This document shows positions 22,128 to 33,927 of a stretch of DNA of 64,000 nt, one piece after another. The translations under genes and the position numbers were made by a program. Origin of the DNA: Blastobasis lacticolella (Eukaryota; Arthropoda; Insecta; Lepidoptera; Blastobasidae). Every line of letters starts with the position of its first letter. Position 1 is the first letter of the stretch. The notes below the pieces were generated by a model, which was not told the DNA's origin, did not search any database, and saw only the letters and a list, made by a program, of their open reading frames with translations. The stretch covers positions 18,877,115-18,941,114 of the forward strand of contig LR990051.1 in NCBI GenBank assembly GCA_905147135.1, written 5' to 3'.

Positions 22128-22350
22128 TGCTCTCGCGCATGAGGGCCCGGGGTCCGTCTTAACCATGATGTAGGATTTGGCAGAACAGATACAGATCGCC
22201 TTTGTACATCTATGTTATTGTACTGTATAATTATGTCATGTTTGTGTACAATAAAGAATAAAGAATAAAGATAATTACAGTAGAGTGATTGCCATCTGAC
22301 CTCCGTGAACCTGCTACCAGAGGATCCTCACCAGATTTGATCATTGCCCA
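22128..22350 (-). repeat. SINE family A (reverse), split by a nested insertion
   Basis: The tail side CTCTCGCGCATGAGGGCCC and the part after TAATTACAGTAGAGTGATTG are ordinary family A sequence. Between them sits a short retroelement tail of about 80 bases with AATAAAG tandem units, flanked by AGATA on both sides (target-site duplication). The insert therefore occupies about 22190-22272. Confidence 0.7.
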
Positions 22351-22469
22351 AAGTCGCCCATATCGGTCTAGTCTCTTAATCAAAAATATAAAAGTAAACA
22401 AGTTAGACAAGTAGAAAAGACATCACCACGTTTCATACATTTTTTGCCAAACATTTTTCAGATCTTTAC

Positions 22470-22760
22470 TACGGCGCCAATCCTGTAGGACCAGTGGTTA
22501 GGTTGTTATAAACTATGACACGATATTTTAGTATATAGGTTGACTGGTCCAAAACTTTTTAGCTTACGGCTATTACATGCTATTGTTTTAATTTTTGTGT
22601 CGTTTAAATGCAAATTTTATTACAAACACCTTGGCCAAAAATCACTAGCCAGAGACATTTTATTATTTTTTTATCGATTATTAACAATAACATGTCTGCC
22701 ACGTATCAACCTCTACGACGGAGGTTTTAGATTTTTGGCCCAAAATAAATGATATTCTTT
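22470..22760 (+). repeat. Array boundary module, copy M1
   Basis: It starts CTACGGCGCCAATCCTGTAG, then GGTTAGGTTGTTATAAACTA and an ACGATATTTTAGTATA stretch, and ends in a GGCCCAAAATAAATGATAT part. The same module lies left of each receptor copy (35325, 47515) and again at about 62310. Confidence 0.65.
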
Positions 22761-23267
22761 CTTTTTACAAAAATGATCTCCTAAATTCACTTATTGTCGG
22801 ATTGCTTCTTACTTTATCCATAATCCTTACAAAAATAATGTCTCTATACCGTAGAACCGTTTCCACCGACAAAATCTCCTCACCATCTTGAGCGTTCAAA
22901 CCGTATATTGTGGCGCACTTATTCTCAAGGATCGCCGAGCGCCCCGACCGGAAGGGCCTTTGCCGCCCCCACCTGTCGCCTTGGCTGCTTCCGGCGCCTC
23001 TTGACCACCAGACTTTATTGCCCCCGAGTAGATTGCTCTTTCATTGTGCCGCTAGCGAGTAGCTTCGGGTTTTGTGTCTTGGAATTACTTGCTTTTCCAT
23101 ATAGGTGTATAACACTGAATACTGACTGGGGCTTAAAATTTTACATGAAGCTTTCTAATGTGACATAAGTCCTAATTGGCATCGGTCGTGTGACGGACGC
23201 TTTTGAAGTCTCCTATTGATCGGGCGACGCGTATAAAGTGATTTATGGAAATTAACCTCTTGGGTTA
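22761..23267. other. Unassigned DNA
   Basis: An 86-codon plus-strand frame at 22908-23168 has no recognised motif. No other feature was seen. Confidence 0.35.
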
Positions 23268-23507
23268 ATTGGCCGTGTGGTGTCCGGCAGAGGAGAATAC
23301 CACTTACACTCATGGGTGTCGTACAAGGCGACTAATGTTTTCGAGGCAAAGGATCAAGAGTCTCCGTAGTCTGGAAAATGGGCAGCATTTAGACACTGCG
23401 ATCTCCAATCCGCATGCCAAGCATGGTGATTATGGCAATAACCTCCCCTTACGTGGGAGAGGCTCTAAGTCCTGCAGTGGACTGTTACGGGCTGTGATGA
23501 TGAACCT
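23268..23507 (+). repeat. Family C retroelement
   Basis: This is a near-complete copy from TGGCCGTGTGGTGTCCGGCA to GTGGACTGTTACGGGCTGTG with an ATGATG tail. Apparent frames inside it are not genes. Confidence 0.75.
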
Positions 23508-23774
23508 CCTGGGTTAGTGAACTACGGACTGAAAGTTTGCATACAAGAATTGTTTCATACCTATATCCACGCAGCGCAAAAAGTGGTCCACGCCGATGAA
23601 GTTGCAGGTAAAAGTTAGTACAATAACATCACACCTTTTTCTCGTCGGGGTAGGCAGAAACAAGATGATGATGATGATGTTGGCCTTGGTATTTTGTATT
23701 TTGTAGTTTTAGTATTTTGTCTGTCAAAATTAATATTTTGAGACAAAGCTTGTGTCGAAAGTACTTTTTAACCC

Positions 23775-23885
23775 GTTTCAATGAAGTTGCTGGGCATAAG
23801 CCTCTCCCAGAGGTCTCCATAAAGGCCGGTCCTGCACCTTCCACATCCAGCTGGCACTTGCGATCTTTACTAGGTCGTTACTATA
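23775..23885 (-). mobile_element. RTE-type LINE 3' fragment (reverse)
   Basis: Minus-strand translation gives DLVKIASASWM and RPLWRPLGEAYAQQ. These correspond to the carboxy end of RTE ORFs (compare 36070-36440) just before the 3' end. It lies immediately downstream of receptor copy 1. Confidence 0.6.
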
Positions 23886-24214
23886 ACTAGCGGAATCTCT
23901 TGGTTTTAAATTAAATAAATGCTTTGTTTACGTATTAGAATTTCAAAATTTATAATGCAAAGAGCTGAAATCTCTACTATAAGTACTACTTACACAACCT
24001 ATAATTATCAATCAAACAAAAAGATTTTGAAATCTTCATTTGTCATCTTTTCGCCAGATTCATCTTCTTCAAATCTTCAATAGACACTGCTTAATACATC
24101 ACTGAGAATATTGAGTAGGTTGTTCTTACAATCTGAAAATAAAATAGTTTTGTTTATTAGTACTGGTCGTATGAGGGATCTAATAGATGATGATGATATG
24201 ACATGATCTTCATA

Positions 24215-24300
24215 CACTTCATCATAATGCCAGCCGCAGGACGACCACTGTTCAACATAGGCCTACCCTACGCCTTCCACACCGTTCAACTCAGTTCCTC
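24215..24300 (-). mobile_element. RTE 3' tail fragment in copy 1 intron 6
   Basis: TTCATCATAATGCCAGCCGC and the following ACTGTTCAACATAGGCCTAC are the reverse complement of RTE-type 3' ends (ATG-rich tail, CAGCAGTGG-like stretch). No coding is left. Confidence 0.45.
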
Positions 24301-24403
24301 TTGTGCTTATTGGGCTCTTAAAAGAGTTAGATATATAGATACATAAAAGAGTTAGACAATTTTTGTAAGAAGCCTAAAAGTAAACTCGAATCAGCTTCGA
24401 TCA

Positions 24404-24703
24404 TTTGAACGCATGAGAGCACGGGGTCCGCCTAGACCATGATCCTGGATTTGCCAGATCAAATAATTACAGTGGAGAGACTGCCATCTGACCTCCGTGA
24501 CTCTGCTACCAGGGGAACTTAATCAGATTGGATCATGGTTACACATTCAGTCGCCTGAATGTGCAGGTTTCATCACGATGTTTCACTGTAAGAGCATCGA
24601 TTAAAGAGTCATCGGTATATAGCGGCAGTGGGATTCGAACCCTGTACCTCTCGCTTACGAGTCGGATACCGTTGCGACTTACGACTAGACCACTTAAGCT
24701 CCT
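24404..24703 (-). repeat. SINE family A in copy 1 intron 6 (reverse)
   Basis: This copy is at the position equivalent to the SINEs at 37084-37440 (copy 2) and 51072-51424 (copy 3), so the insertion predates the array. The tail side is AGCACGGGGTCCGCCTAGAC and the B-box complement is GGGATTCGAACCC. Confidence 0.75.
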
Positions 24704-24889
24704 TTATTTTATCACAGCATAGTATTTGCTTTTAATTTTATTCTCTATCGATATGCAAAGCTGAGGCTTTATACTGAGGATCTATACTGAGGTATAGATC
24801 GCGTAAAGTATAAAAATAATCAAAAACCCCTATAGATGTTTTGACCTCTTTGACAATTTAACTATCTACGGAAATTATTTTATACTACC

Positions 24890-25080
24890 TGCGGGCAGTA
24901 TGGATCTCTGTAAATGTGCAACTTTATCGCGGGACCCTATTCTATTCCCGGGACTAAAAATAGCCTATGTTATTTGGAAATAAAGTAGCTTCCTATTTGT
25001 GAAAGAATTGAAAAAATCAGTTTAGTAGTTCTTGAGTTTATTCATTACAAACAAAATTACAAATCTAGATAATGTTAACA
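24890..25080. repeat. Dispersed footprint shared with copy 3 intron 6
   Basis: TGGATCTCTGTAAATGTGCA and CTTTATCGCGGGACCCTATT match 51613-51650. The stretch ends in TAGTTCTTGAGTTTATTCAT. It is an old repeat present before duplication and is interrupted in copy 3 by a LINE. Confidence 0.5.
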
Positions 25081-25865
25081 GAAGTTAGGGAACTAGTTGA
25101 AATCAGAGTAAGTGTGTGTGTTCATCAGTGTATTTTTGTGGAGTGTAATTGTTTGTAGGAAAACCTACTTACCACCAAATACGAATGATGTGAAAGTTCC
25201 ACGATGCCAAGACAGCGCAGTACCACAGGCACCTGTAGAATTTTTTTTTGTAATCTTATGCAAACATGTCACCGTTGATATCGAAACAGTTGCAGTTACT
25301 GAATAGTGCGTAACATCATTATCTGCCCCCTATTGGCCCCTATTTTGATAAACGTCAAACTAGAATCGATCCCGATTACGAAGTGTCAAAAACATGGACC
25401 TATAATTTCGTAAGTTAGCCCGTGGTATTGTCGATGATTCCCCTACGGAAGAGAGAAAGAAATATAAAACTGTTGAGATACACCTATATAATGCCACTTG
25501 CTGTTTGACATTTCATAATTGGTCTCGACCGCGTTTGACGTTTCTCAAAATTACCCTTTTGTATCTGTGAACGCATAAACTTGGGCTGCGCTGGACCAGG
25601 GCCTATCGGCTATCTCAGTGGACAATGAATTTGACATAAAAAAATCTGACACTACTCTAATTTGGTAGACGCTATTGCCAGTTTTCAACGTAGATGACGT
25701 GGTGTAGAATAATCTAGTGTCAAATACAGTCGTCAACTGAGTTAGCCAATAGCCCCGCAGATGGTTGTCTAATAAAACTTAAAAATTATGCCAAATCTGA
25801 GATATTTGACTGTCACATACCATACTTTATACAAACCCTCTGTATTCGATAAAATAATGTAATGA

Positions 25866-25965
25866 ATTGAACCATCATCACCATCAGCCTATAGTAGTCC
25901 ACTGCTGGACATAGGTCTCCCCCAATGAGCGCTAATGCTAATCCCCGGCAGCCTTGAATGATGAA
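25866..25965 (-). mobile_element. RTE 3' tail fragment in copy 1 intron 5
   Basis: The ATCATCACCATCAGCC tail complement is followed by TAGTCCACTGCTGGACATAG, the reverse complement of the CAGCAGTGGAC motif found at the ends of these elements. Confidence 0.5.
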
Positions 25966-26373
25966 TTTAATATTTGCTATTAATTATAAAACCGGTATTA
26001 GGGTTTTCGAATATCCGACTTTTTTAGATACCCGGGTATCGGGTATTTATATTTAAATACCCGGATATTTAATTACCCATTTTAAAAAAAAATTTAAGTA
26101 TAACTTATTTTTTAAACCTTTTGTTTTCAAATTGAAATATAACGAAGCTAAAGTATTAAAATATCAGTGAAACTAGCTTTATTGGAAAGCTAACAAATAA
26201 GATGTCGGTCATGTGGCCGCTGCGTGTTTATTTTAACACAAATCAAAACCATTCTACCAAAAGTGGCCTTCAGCGCTAAACATAATTTTGTATGGAGGAA
26301 AAAAATTACATCAATGAATAATGTCACGATGGACATCCAGATTGTGCAATAAATTGAATTATCTATTACATTA

Positions 26374-26970
26374 TTTTCTTAGGGGATATGTCTACGCTAA
26401 TGCATCTAAACTAGGCATCCTCTTTAGGGCAAGGCGGTATTTCTCATCTGAGCAGAGGTTGCCTCGAAATTCGATCTTGCATGGATTACTGTTGTCACCT
26501 ATGGGACGGATCTGTCAAGGTCTATCTATCTGCTCTGGACTCGGTTGATAGACGCGCCAAGAAACTGATAAACAATCCCCAGTTGGCGCAGGAAAATCTA
26601 CAGGATCTGGATCACCGCCGTAAAGTGGCATCTCTGGCGGATTTCTGGGGAATGAGCGATGGAATTACACGAGTTAGTTCCACCAGCCCCATTCCATCTT
26701 TGGGGCTCCAGGCGTAGGTCAGCGTACCATCCCTATATTGTCGACATTCCACCAAACGCACTCAGCGTTTTTCTAACTCTTTTCTGTTGCGAACGGCAAG
26801 GGTCTGGAACTCGCTGCCTGCACATGTTTTCCCTGAGCGGTACACCTTGGGTCTCTTCAAGTCAAGAGTGAATAGGTATTTAATAGACAGGTATGCGCCA
26901 TCTTAGACTGCATCTGCACTTAACATCAGATGAGATGGCAATCAAATACCTATTTTCTATAAAAAAACAA
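26374..26970 (+). mobile_element. Jockey-like LINE ORF2 carboxy-terminal fragment
   Basis: In shifting frames the translation gives LGILFRARRYFSSEQRL, YCCHLWDGSVK, ALDSVDRRAKKLINNPQL, LDHRRKVASLADF and HELVPPAPFH. This is the post-RT region of Jockey-clade LINEs. It ends with the CATCAGATGAGATGGCAATC 3'-UTR and an A-rich tail. Frameshifts make it dead. Confidence 0.8.
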
Positions 26971-27149
26971 CTTTCGGTGAGTTATTAGTGAAATTCTACC
27001 GTTTGCTGCGAAATGTGTGAAAATTTGACGTCCACATTGGGCCATCTACGCACCAGCCGCGGCGGCCATATGGCCGAAATAATGTTTAAACATACATGGC
27101 ATTTTATTATCTTTCCAATAAAGATAGTTTCAGCTATATTTTTTATTTT

Positions 27150-27225
27150 TTATGTTACAAGACAAACAAACGGGTAAGCGGGCCACCTGATGGAAAGTGG
27201 TAACCGCCGCCAATAGTCAATAGAC
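27150..27225 (-). mobile_element. Jockey-like LINE 3'-UTR fragment
   Basis: TATGTTACAAGACAAACAAA and GCGGGCCACCTGATGGAAAG are the reverse complement of the tail seen at 3400-3450 and at 51745-51815. Confidence 0.6.
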
Positions 27226-28525
27226 TATTCTTTTTTGTTTAATTTTTATTTTAAAACCAAAGGTTTATAAGAAAAGAAAAACATATCAAAAAATAAACTA
27301 CAAGTGAACTTATCCTGACTTATAATATGATTATCGGAGAAGATATGCGCTATTTAAATTCTTTAAGGCGTTACATTACCGCATCAACGAATTAATATTT
27401 ATGGCAATCAGTTTGTACACCCGACCCCGGGTACCCGGTAAGAAAACCCTAACCGGTATCTACATTAAAATTTTATGAATATATTTTATTTTACACGTCA
27501 TTATTTTTAATCCTTCAATAAACTGTTCCATGTACTTACATAAATACAATAATAATGTAATATAGGAAATTTTCATGGATAAATAAATAAATCTAATCTT
27601 GTTCAATCCAATCATAAGGGTAAGTTATATCTATGTTATATCTCTGTATTTATTTATTGTGTGCAATAAATTGTTAAATAAATAAATAAATAAGGGTTAA
27701 TTAATTATTAATCATATATACCTATTAATTCATTCATTTTTTTTTGATAATTGTTAAATTACAAGTCAATTACAGTATAAGTTTGTCAAGCTACAAGAAA
27801 TTACATATTTACTCAATACATTAGTATTTCAAAATGATAATAATGAATAATAAAATAATAATAATACATTACATATCAATGTCAATATCCTTAGTTCCAG
27901 AAATTCACTATAAGTATAGGTAGAATGCCTGTTTGATAAGCCAATTTGACAATATCCTTATGCTTTGCTTATATTATGAAATGTATAATAAAGTAATGTA
28001 AGTTTGGTTTTTACGCAATTGTAGTAGTATAAGTTTAAAAAATGTTATGTTTAAGTAATTTTCATCGATAAATAAATAAATCTAATCTTGTTTAGTTTAC
28101 CTCCTCCTCCTTCCTTCCCCGGGTTCCTTTTATTTACCATTTTGGTTCGGAACGGAACCCTAAAAAAATGCGAGTTACTTGGCGGTCGATGTTAGAAGTA
28201 AAATAATAAGGGGTCCGGCACCTGACTCTGCCACATCGCTACCACTACAACAGGTCGAATGCGCCTCGCTGCCGCCCGCCGGCAGTGCTGCCATCCCGAA
28301 CTGAACATCGCCATAGATAGCTGAGAAGCCTGGAGACACAGTTATAGACCAAGATCATCATCTGCCAGCTCCGTTACGCTTAAAAAGTCTGACTGATGGG
28401 ATGATGGTGATTGGGTCAACATTTTAAAATTCTAATTAATCCGTCAGTTGGATTTAAAAAAAGATTAGAGTCGTATTTTAAATAAAAATTATAAATTATA
28501 CAGAAGCACCGATAATAAACAATAA

Positions 28526-28700
28526 CCATCTCGGCGTCAATATCCCGGTTGTACTCTCGAACGAGAGCCTAGGCTTCGCCTGGCCTATGATGCAGGATTT
28601 GGCAGATCAGGTAATTACGGTGGAGCGACTGCTTTTCGATCTCCGTGAGCCTGTTAACAGGAGAACCGGAGTAGATTGATTCAGTCGCTCGATAGCTGTC
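28526..28700 (-). repeat. SINE family A, 3' half (reverse)
   Basis: CATCTCGGCGTCAATATCCC through GACTGCTTTTCGATCTCCGT matches the tail half of the family. The tRNA-like head is absent. It lies between exons 5 and 4 of copy 1. Confidence 0.65.
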
Positions 28701-28875
28701 ATTACGATTTACTTCGACTAGGGGGCCTACCTTATTGCGAAACTGTTTAGGCGCCTTAACAGAAACGCTTGCGTTTTCGTACCATCACGTCTTATTAGCC
28801 GATCAATTTAGGTTTTGTTTTTTGACAGCGACTAAGCGCTATGTGCTAGCTCCACTTAGGTATGGCGTACCTATC

Positions 28876-28940
28876 ATTGTATTTTTTGGGAGTTGTTCTT
28901 GTTGGGATACCCAACAAGAACAACTCCCATAAAATACAAT
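28876..28940. repeat. 31-bp near-perfect hairpin
   Basis: Arms 28876-28906 and 28910-28940 pair at 30 of 31 positions around a three-base loop. The arm contains GGGAGTTGTTCTTGTTGGG. It is intronic in copy 1. Confidence 0.9.
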
Positions 28941-29694
28941 TTTAGTTCTACATTCAGCCGCGAATAAATTAGCGAATAGGCCAACTTTTTCATTCATTCA
29001 ACTTTCATGCAATCATGTGCAAAATCGGCGTAAACAGATTTGCTCAAATGTTACAATTAGCGTCTGAATTATAGAAAGCATAAAAGTCGTAGAAAGGTTC
29101 GAAAGCTATTTATGACTAACGTTAGACGGATCGCTATAAAAATTAAATGGATCTTATTTCTGAAACCGCTCGCATCCACGCGCACACTCGCGTGCGCTAC
29201 TTATCTCTTTCAAACTTGTGGTAAGTTGCTAGATATAGAAAAGACAATCAAAGAAGGCGAGCGCTCGCGAAAATGCGAGAGGTTTCAAAAATAGAGAGAG
29301 GTTTCAAAAATAGGGCTCCAAGGTATCTCCGGCTTTCGGGTTCGTATTTACTTGTACGCGTGCGATAGAGACGACGCTCCAAGAAGCCGAACTAGCCGAT
29401 GTGCAATATTTATGGCCGATACCTGTAACATAGTTTTTGGGTAAACCGATCAAAAATATTTTTCTTTTAAAACACTGAAGGGAAGCCCTTCTGTCACCTC
29501 AACAGTGATGTTCCCAGCTGTCCACCAGAAGCAGCCGGTGCTGATCAGTGTGCAGGTCCCGGTCGCAGCCACCGTCAGCGTGTTGGTCAGCGTCCGTTCT
29601 GACGTCTCCAGGATGCATGACAGAAAGAAGTGTTATCAGCTGGTTTAGGCAGCAGTCTGTGGCTAAAATTGTACTTATAATACATTAATATATG

Positions 29695-29860
29695 AAAGAA
29701 AGAAAGAAAGAAAAGACATTTATTACACACAATAACACATATTGTTATTACGACATAATAACAGTTACAGTTACAGACAAAGAAATCATTAATAATTAAA
29801 ACATAAAAAACAATGCGTAGCCTCCCATGGATAGGCGTAGCGGGGGGAGGGAGGTTCAAC
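29695..29860 (-). repeat. Retroelement 3' end with (TTTC)n terminus, copy 1
   Basis: Reversed, the sequence reads AATAAATGTCTTTTCTTTCT and ends in TTTC units. The same insertion is at 40291-40430 in copy 2 and is absent from copy 3. Confidence 0.55.
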
Positions 29861-30310
29861 GCCGTAACGTATAATTCGGATTCAACGTGTAATTCGGATT
29901 TTAGGAGTCAATATACCAAAACTTCCAAGCGGAGCTCGCTGGTTTATGTTACATTTAACGTGTTCACTACGGGTTTTTTAGGCCAAAAGTCGAAAAATTT
30001 CGAGCTCACTGCGCTCGCTCATTTTTTAAATATTTACGCTGCCCAGGCAGTGTAAACAATTCGGATTTTAAGCGCCAATATACCCAAATTCACAGCCGAT
30101 CTCGCTGCGCTCGTTCAGTCATTGGTTTATGTCCATTTATCATGTTCATCCCAGCTCTTTCGAGTCAACATTTGAAAAATTGCGAGCTCGCTACGCACGC
30201 TCATTTTTCAATTTAAAGGTCATTTTACTGTAAACATCCTAAGTTTCGTAATTTCCGAGCTTCGTTGTTTTCATTACTTTAATGCGAATAAAAATTCTTT
30301 AATGTTATAC
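29861..30310. repeat. Intron-3 repeat with GCGCTCGCTC motifs, copy 1
   Basis: It contains recurring TTCGGATTTTA and GAGCTCGCTNCGCNCGCTCA-like blocks, two or three times. It matches 40430-40720 in copy 2 and is missing in copy 3, where intron 3 is only 267 bases. Confidence 0.5.
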
Positions 30311-31256
30311 CCCCCCCCAAAATCAAAATTTGGCTACGCTCATGGCTCATGCTTGGCCACTGTCGATACTGCGGCGGCCAGCATAAATTGTTGTGAGGCG
30401 CAAGAAGCGACTCACAGCGCTGGTATTCTGTGGTTCCATTTTTAGGTACGGCACGGGTGTTGCACTACCTAAATATATACAGTTTGTGGCCTAAAATCGG
30501 GGCAAATATTAAAAACGGAGGCTCTATAGGTCACCAGTAATTAAATCATCATGGTCCCAACTAATTAAAATCAAAACTTAAGTTTATGTTTTTTTCTAAC
30601 AAACTTAATCGTAAATTCCGCTCAACTCAATCGAGTTCATTCTGCATCGATCTTTGTTCGGAGCTACTCGTAACTTTAAATTGTTATTGTGTGTAATGCA
30701 TGGGTTTTGGCTAACTAGAACCTTTTCAGAAAAAATACCAATACTCAAGAGAGTCTCTATTTTGAATATTAGCCCCTGTTCTAGACCACATACTGTATAA
30801 ATAAATGTAATATGAAAAACGATGTCACTTCGGCTTGCCAAACCAGTGTCGCGTTTGACTACCACTCTGAGTGCATGAAACTCTGCGCATGCTGCAATTT
30901 AGCGATGGATCTCATACTGCAGATTCCTTATTGCGACACTCGTTGTGACAGTTGCTACTGGCAGACGAATTATTCTAATAAATCTGATATTCCCTTACCA
31001 TGAATTGAAACAGGACTAGCACTAATGATACGATGTTGATAAGTATTTGGATTGCATATACTGTCTTACATACTTCTTCAGTAGCTTTGGTGCACCTGAA
31101 AACATGATTAGTTGAAAAGGCATTTAACTGTCAGGCTATAATTAAGAAAAACATAAAAAATAACTATTACCAAAATGTCATATTCATAGAAATCTACACT
31201 TGTTTGGATGGGTTTCGCTTATACTCGACCTTGAAAACCGAAAAACGCAGTTACGT

Positions 31257-31560
31257 AAGGCCCCGGCCAGACAGAAAAGAGATAAGACGAAGACGCGACT
31301 TTTAAAAACATAGAAAAGACGGGGCACAGACATGGCCGCGACGCTGCCTTACTTTTCTAGGACCAGTCAAGGACGCAAGCAGGACAGAGATAGCAAGCGC
31401 TGCGTGCGAGACCCGGCTCCCTGCGCCCCTCCCGCACCCAGTCGGCGCCCGTGCCCCGTCATTACTGATTCTGTATGTTTTGCAATAGGGCGCAGACGTG
31501 TCTGCGTCGGTCTTTGCTGCGTGTTATGCGTGGCTACGCTTCTATACATTTAATGTCGCT
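31257..31560. repeat. GC-rich element in intron 2, copy 1
   Basis: It runs from GGCCCCGGCCAGACAGAAAA through AGACGCGACTTTTAAAAAC and a CpG-rich core to GTCTGCGTCGGTCTTTGCTG. The inverted resemblance of its ends (AGAC / GTCT-rich) suggests a MITE. It is present in copy 2 (42004-42300) but not in copy 3. The 60-73-codon frames it contains on both strands are chance frames in GC-rich DNA. Confidence 0.55.
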
Positions 31561-31649
31561 TTTTTAGTTTTGTCAACGGTCACATCAAAGACATTCATTT
31601 GTCACCATTTAGAAAGAATATAAGACGCTATACAATATTAGACAATAAG

Positions 31650-31992
31650 AGCGTCGGTAGCCGGGCGGTTGAGTATCCGACTTGTAAGCGAGAGGTACCG
31701 GGTTCGAATCCCGCTCCGGCTAATTACTCTTTTCTGAGTTACGTACATTAGTTGAGATCTAACCGATGCTCGGTGAAGGAATACATCGTGATGAAACCTG
31801 CAAATTCAGGCAACTGAATTTGTAACCATGATCGAATCTGGTCAGGTTCCTCTGGTTGCAGGGTCACGGAGGTCAGATGGTAGTCGCTCCACTGTAATTA
31901 TCTGATCGCTAAATCCTGCATTATGGTCAAGGCGGACCCTGGGCCCTCGTACTCGAGAGCACAACCGGAACATTAACGCCAATATGATTTTT
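31650..31992 (+). repeat. SINE family A, near full-length, intron 2 of copy 1
   Basis: This is one of the best preserved copies: GTAGCCGGGCGGTTGAGTAT head, B-box GGGTTCGAATCCC, CGTACATTAGTTGAG, GAAACCTGCAAATTCAGG, AGTCGCTCCACTGTAATTAT, and the CACAACCGGAACATTAACGC tail. The orthologous insertion is at 42408-42702 in copy 2; copy 3 has none. Confidence 0.82.
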
Positions 31993-33927
31993 TTTTATGG
32001 CTATTTGGCCTTTTTTTGCTATACTGTTAAGGAGGGGACGAAACTATTCGAAAATCTTAATTGCCACTGTAGGTGTCAAGGAAATGTTACCAGATCATCC
32101 TGGAGTGCATATCGATGCCAACTTTGAATGCTTTTTCGTACTGCTCTTCCTTTTCAGTCTGGCTAAGATCTGCATCGAAAATGTCGTTCAGGTTCCGAAA
32201 GTAGCTGCACAAATTCCTGAATTGGTTGCTCATAGCGATTGTGAGTAGGGACACGATGAGAAAGCCCGCAAATTGCATTCGAAAGAGGCAGATCCAGAAT
32301 AATATGTAGTAGATAATCCTGGCCACGCCTGCTGCATAGCTCGTGTCAGTCACGTCAGGCCAAACAGTTATTACTGTCACGAAATTCCCGCCTAAAATGC
32401 GTAATATTATTAAAATAGCATGCGCTTAATTGTGTGGTTGCCTCCAACTGAATATTGTATATTATTTTATGTAGTGACAAAGGGGCAGGACAGCTGCTGG
32501 TAAGAGGTAACTCTGGCCCATCACATCTACGATTCATGCTAAATGCAGGCAATAAAAATACAGAACTGCAGGTGCGTTGTCACTGTAAGGCCCATGATGA
32601 AATGCCTGTAATTGTGCTATCTAACTACCCTATGTCATATTTGTTCACAAATTATAAAAATAGCATAATATAATAATAAAACAATAACAATAACAAACAC
32701 TAATAACAACATTAAAATCAGTTAATTCTTGGTTGTTAATTTCTCGCAATTCGTGTATTTTAAATGTAGGTCCATATTTTGTGGTACAGAGGGTTTCAAA
32801 TACGTGTTTGGTTTTTTGTCACATAAGTACTGATCTTTGTGTTTCGATGAAGTGATCATTCGGTAAAAATAAATTCAATGAAACTTTTTCGCCGAAAGTT
32901 CGACGAAGAAATATGCATCATAGAGCACCCTACTTGCACCCTTTAAGTGGCGTTTGTGCGTCAGGTTGTAATATCCCCCACTCTGTCTAATTACGACTTT
33001 CAAAAGATCATATAGGATATCGCTATTAAATTACTCCAAACCTTTTTTCGTTACTGAGTTAAAAATCCTTTAAATGAAGTACTGTCGACAACTAGCCTCA
33101 TGTTTGTCTTTTGCTGTAGAAGATATCGTTCATACTGTTACAATGGTCATTAAAACCTACCTGTTATAACCTGTGCCCTTGTGACCTACTTACTACATTA
33201 TTAAATACACATCTAATTAAATAAATCGTCAAAACCGACAAACGCTGTATTATTCACATGCAATTGAAACAATGTACCACCACGAACCTTTTACAATCAC
33301 ATTGTTCAGACCAGTTATTCCATAAAGCACGCACATGGACAATGTGAAGAAAACGAATACAGTCGAGAATATCTTGGCTTGTCTTGCCATATCGTTCTCC
33401 ACCTGAATATCGTTGTAAATTTCCCTCATCTTCACCAAATTATATGCCACGGTTCTGACTTTCTCTCGCTGTATTGTCATAATCCAGGCGTACGTATAGC
33501 ACAGAGGTAAACAAGATGAGAAGATTATCCTGTCTAACCACTGCTTCTCATTCAAGTTCAGTCAGAGAGTTGTCAGAAAACTGTCAGAAAACTGCTCCAT
33601 AGTAGGACGAAGAATATACACATAGATATATTAATCAGCTTAAGCACATTGTCGTGCAAGGCTTTAACATACGCCGGTAGATCAAACTCCTCATAGTAGA
33701 ATCTAGCAGATCCCATGAAATATAACATCTTACTGATCTTGTGAGATTTAAACTGCTTTGATGATTTTGTTTGATCTTTATTAGCGTCATTGCAATAACT
33801 GATGACCGAGAAAATACAATTAATAGAAAAACAATGGCTTTAAAAGACAAGTGCGCACATCAGAGTTGATTTTTGAAACTAAGGATTATTTGAATTCATA
33901 ATTACAAATCTACTTCCTTATTCAAGA

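Larger units (their letters stand above)
25990..27465. mobile_element. Composite inverted-repeat element in copy 1 intron 5
   Basis: The ends carry imperfect inverted repeats: AACCGGTATTAGGGTTTTC at 25990 and, reversed, TACCGGTTAGGGTTTTC at about 27456. Inner arms (about 26150-26240 against 27040-27145, sharing TTTATTGGAAAG) are also inverted. A LINE fragment (26374-26970) is nested inside. Copy 2 lacks this block at the corresponding place (about 38290-38400). Confidence 0.55.
24091..33790 (-). pseudogene. Odorant receptor copy 1 (7tm_6), frameshifted pseudogene
   Basis: The seven exons are 33288-33790, 32091-32391, 30999-31095, 29498-29605, 28222-28329, 25173-25232 and 24091-24132. Exons 2-7 are open, with the same lengths, phases and splice sites as the intact copies, and end in TTYSIFSVMY and a stop. 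Exon 1 is broken twice relative to copies 2 and 3. About seven bases are missing near 33741-33755, soon after the MTLIK start. About 17 extra bases, including a tandem GTCAGAAAACT, lie near 33560-33600. Together these do not restore the frame. The donor of exon 5 is GTGCCG rather than GTACCG. It was a seven-transmembrane olfactory receptor of about 402 residues. An internal ATG could still start a truncated product, but the first membrane segments would be lost. Confidence 0.85.

Noticed and set aside
29500..29700. Alternative exon-4 frames starting at the upstream CAG (reading LLPKPADNTS...)
   Set aside because: These frames hit stops or lack continuity with exon 5. The TSERTL...AGNITVE frame is the only one open and phase-compatible in all three copies.
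30605..30865. Open frame in receptor intron 3 (VVKRDTGLASRS...), conserved at equivalent positions in copies 2 and 3
   Set aside because: Conservation is explained by shared descent of the intron. It has no splice borders in the right phase, is broken in copies 2 and 3, and the receptor frame joins exon 3 to exon 4 without it.
31332..31553. Paired open frames on both strands in GC-rich DNA (also 42078-42404)
   Set aside because: GC-rich, stop-poor composition yields frames on both strands. The sequence is a repeat shared by two introns and has no domain.
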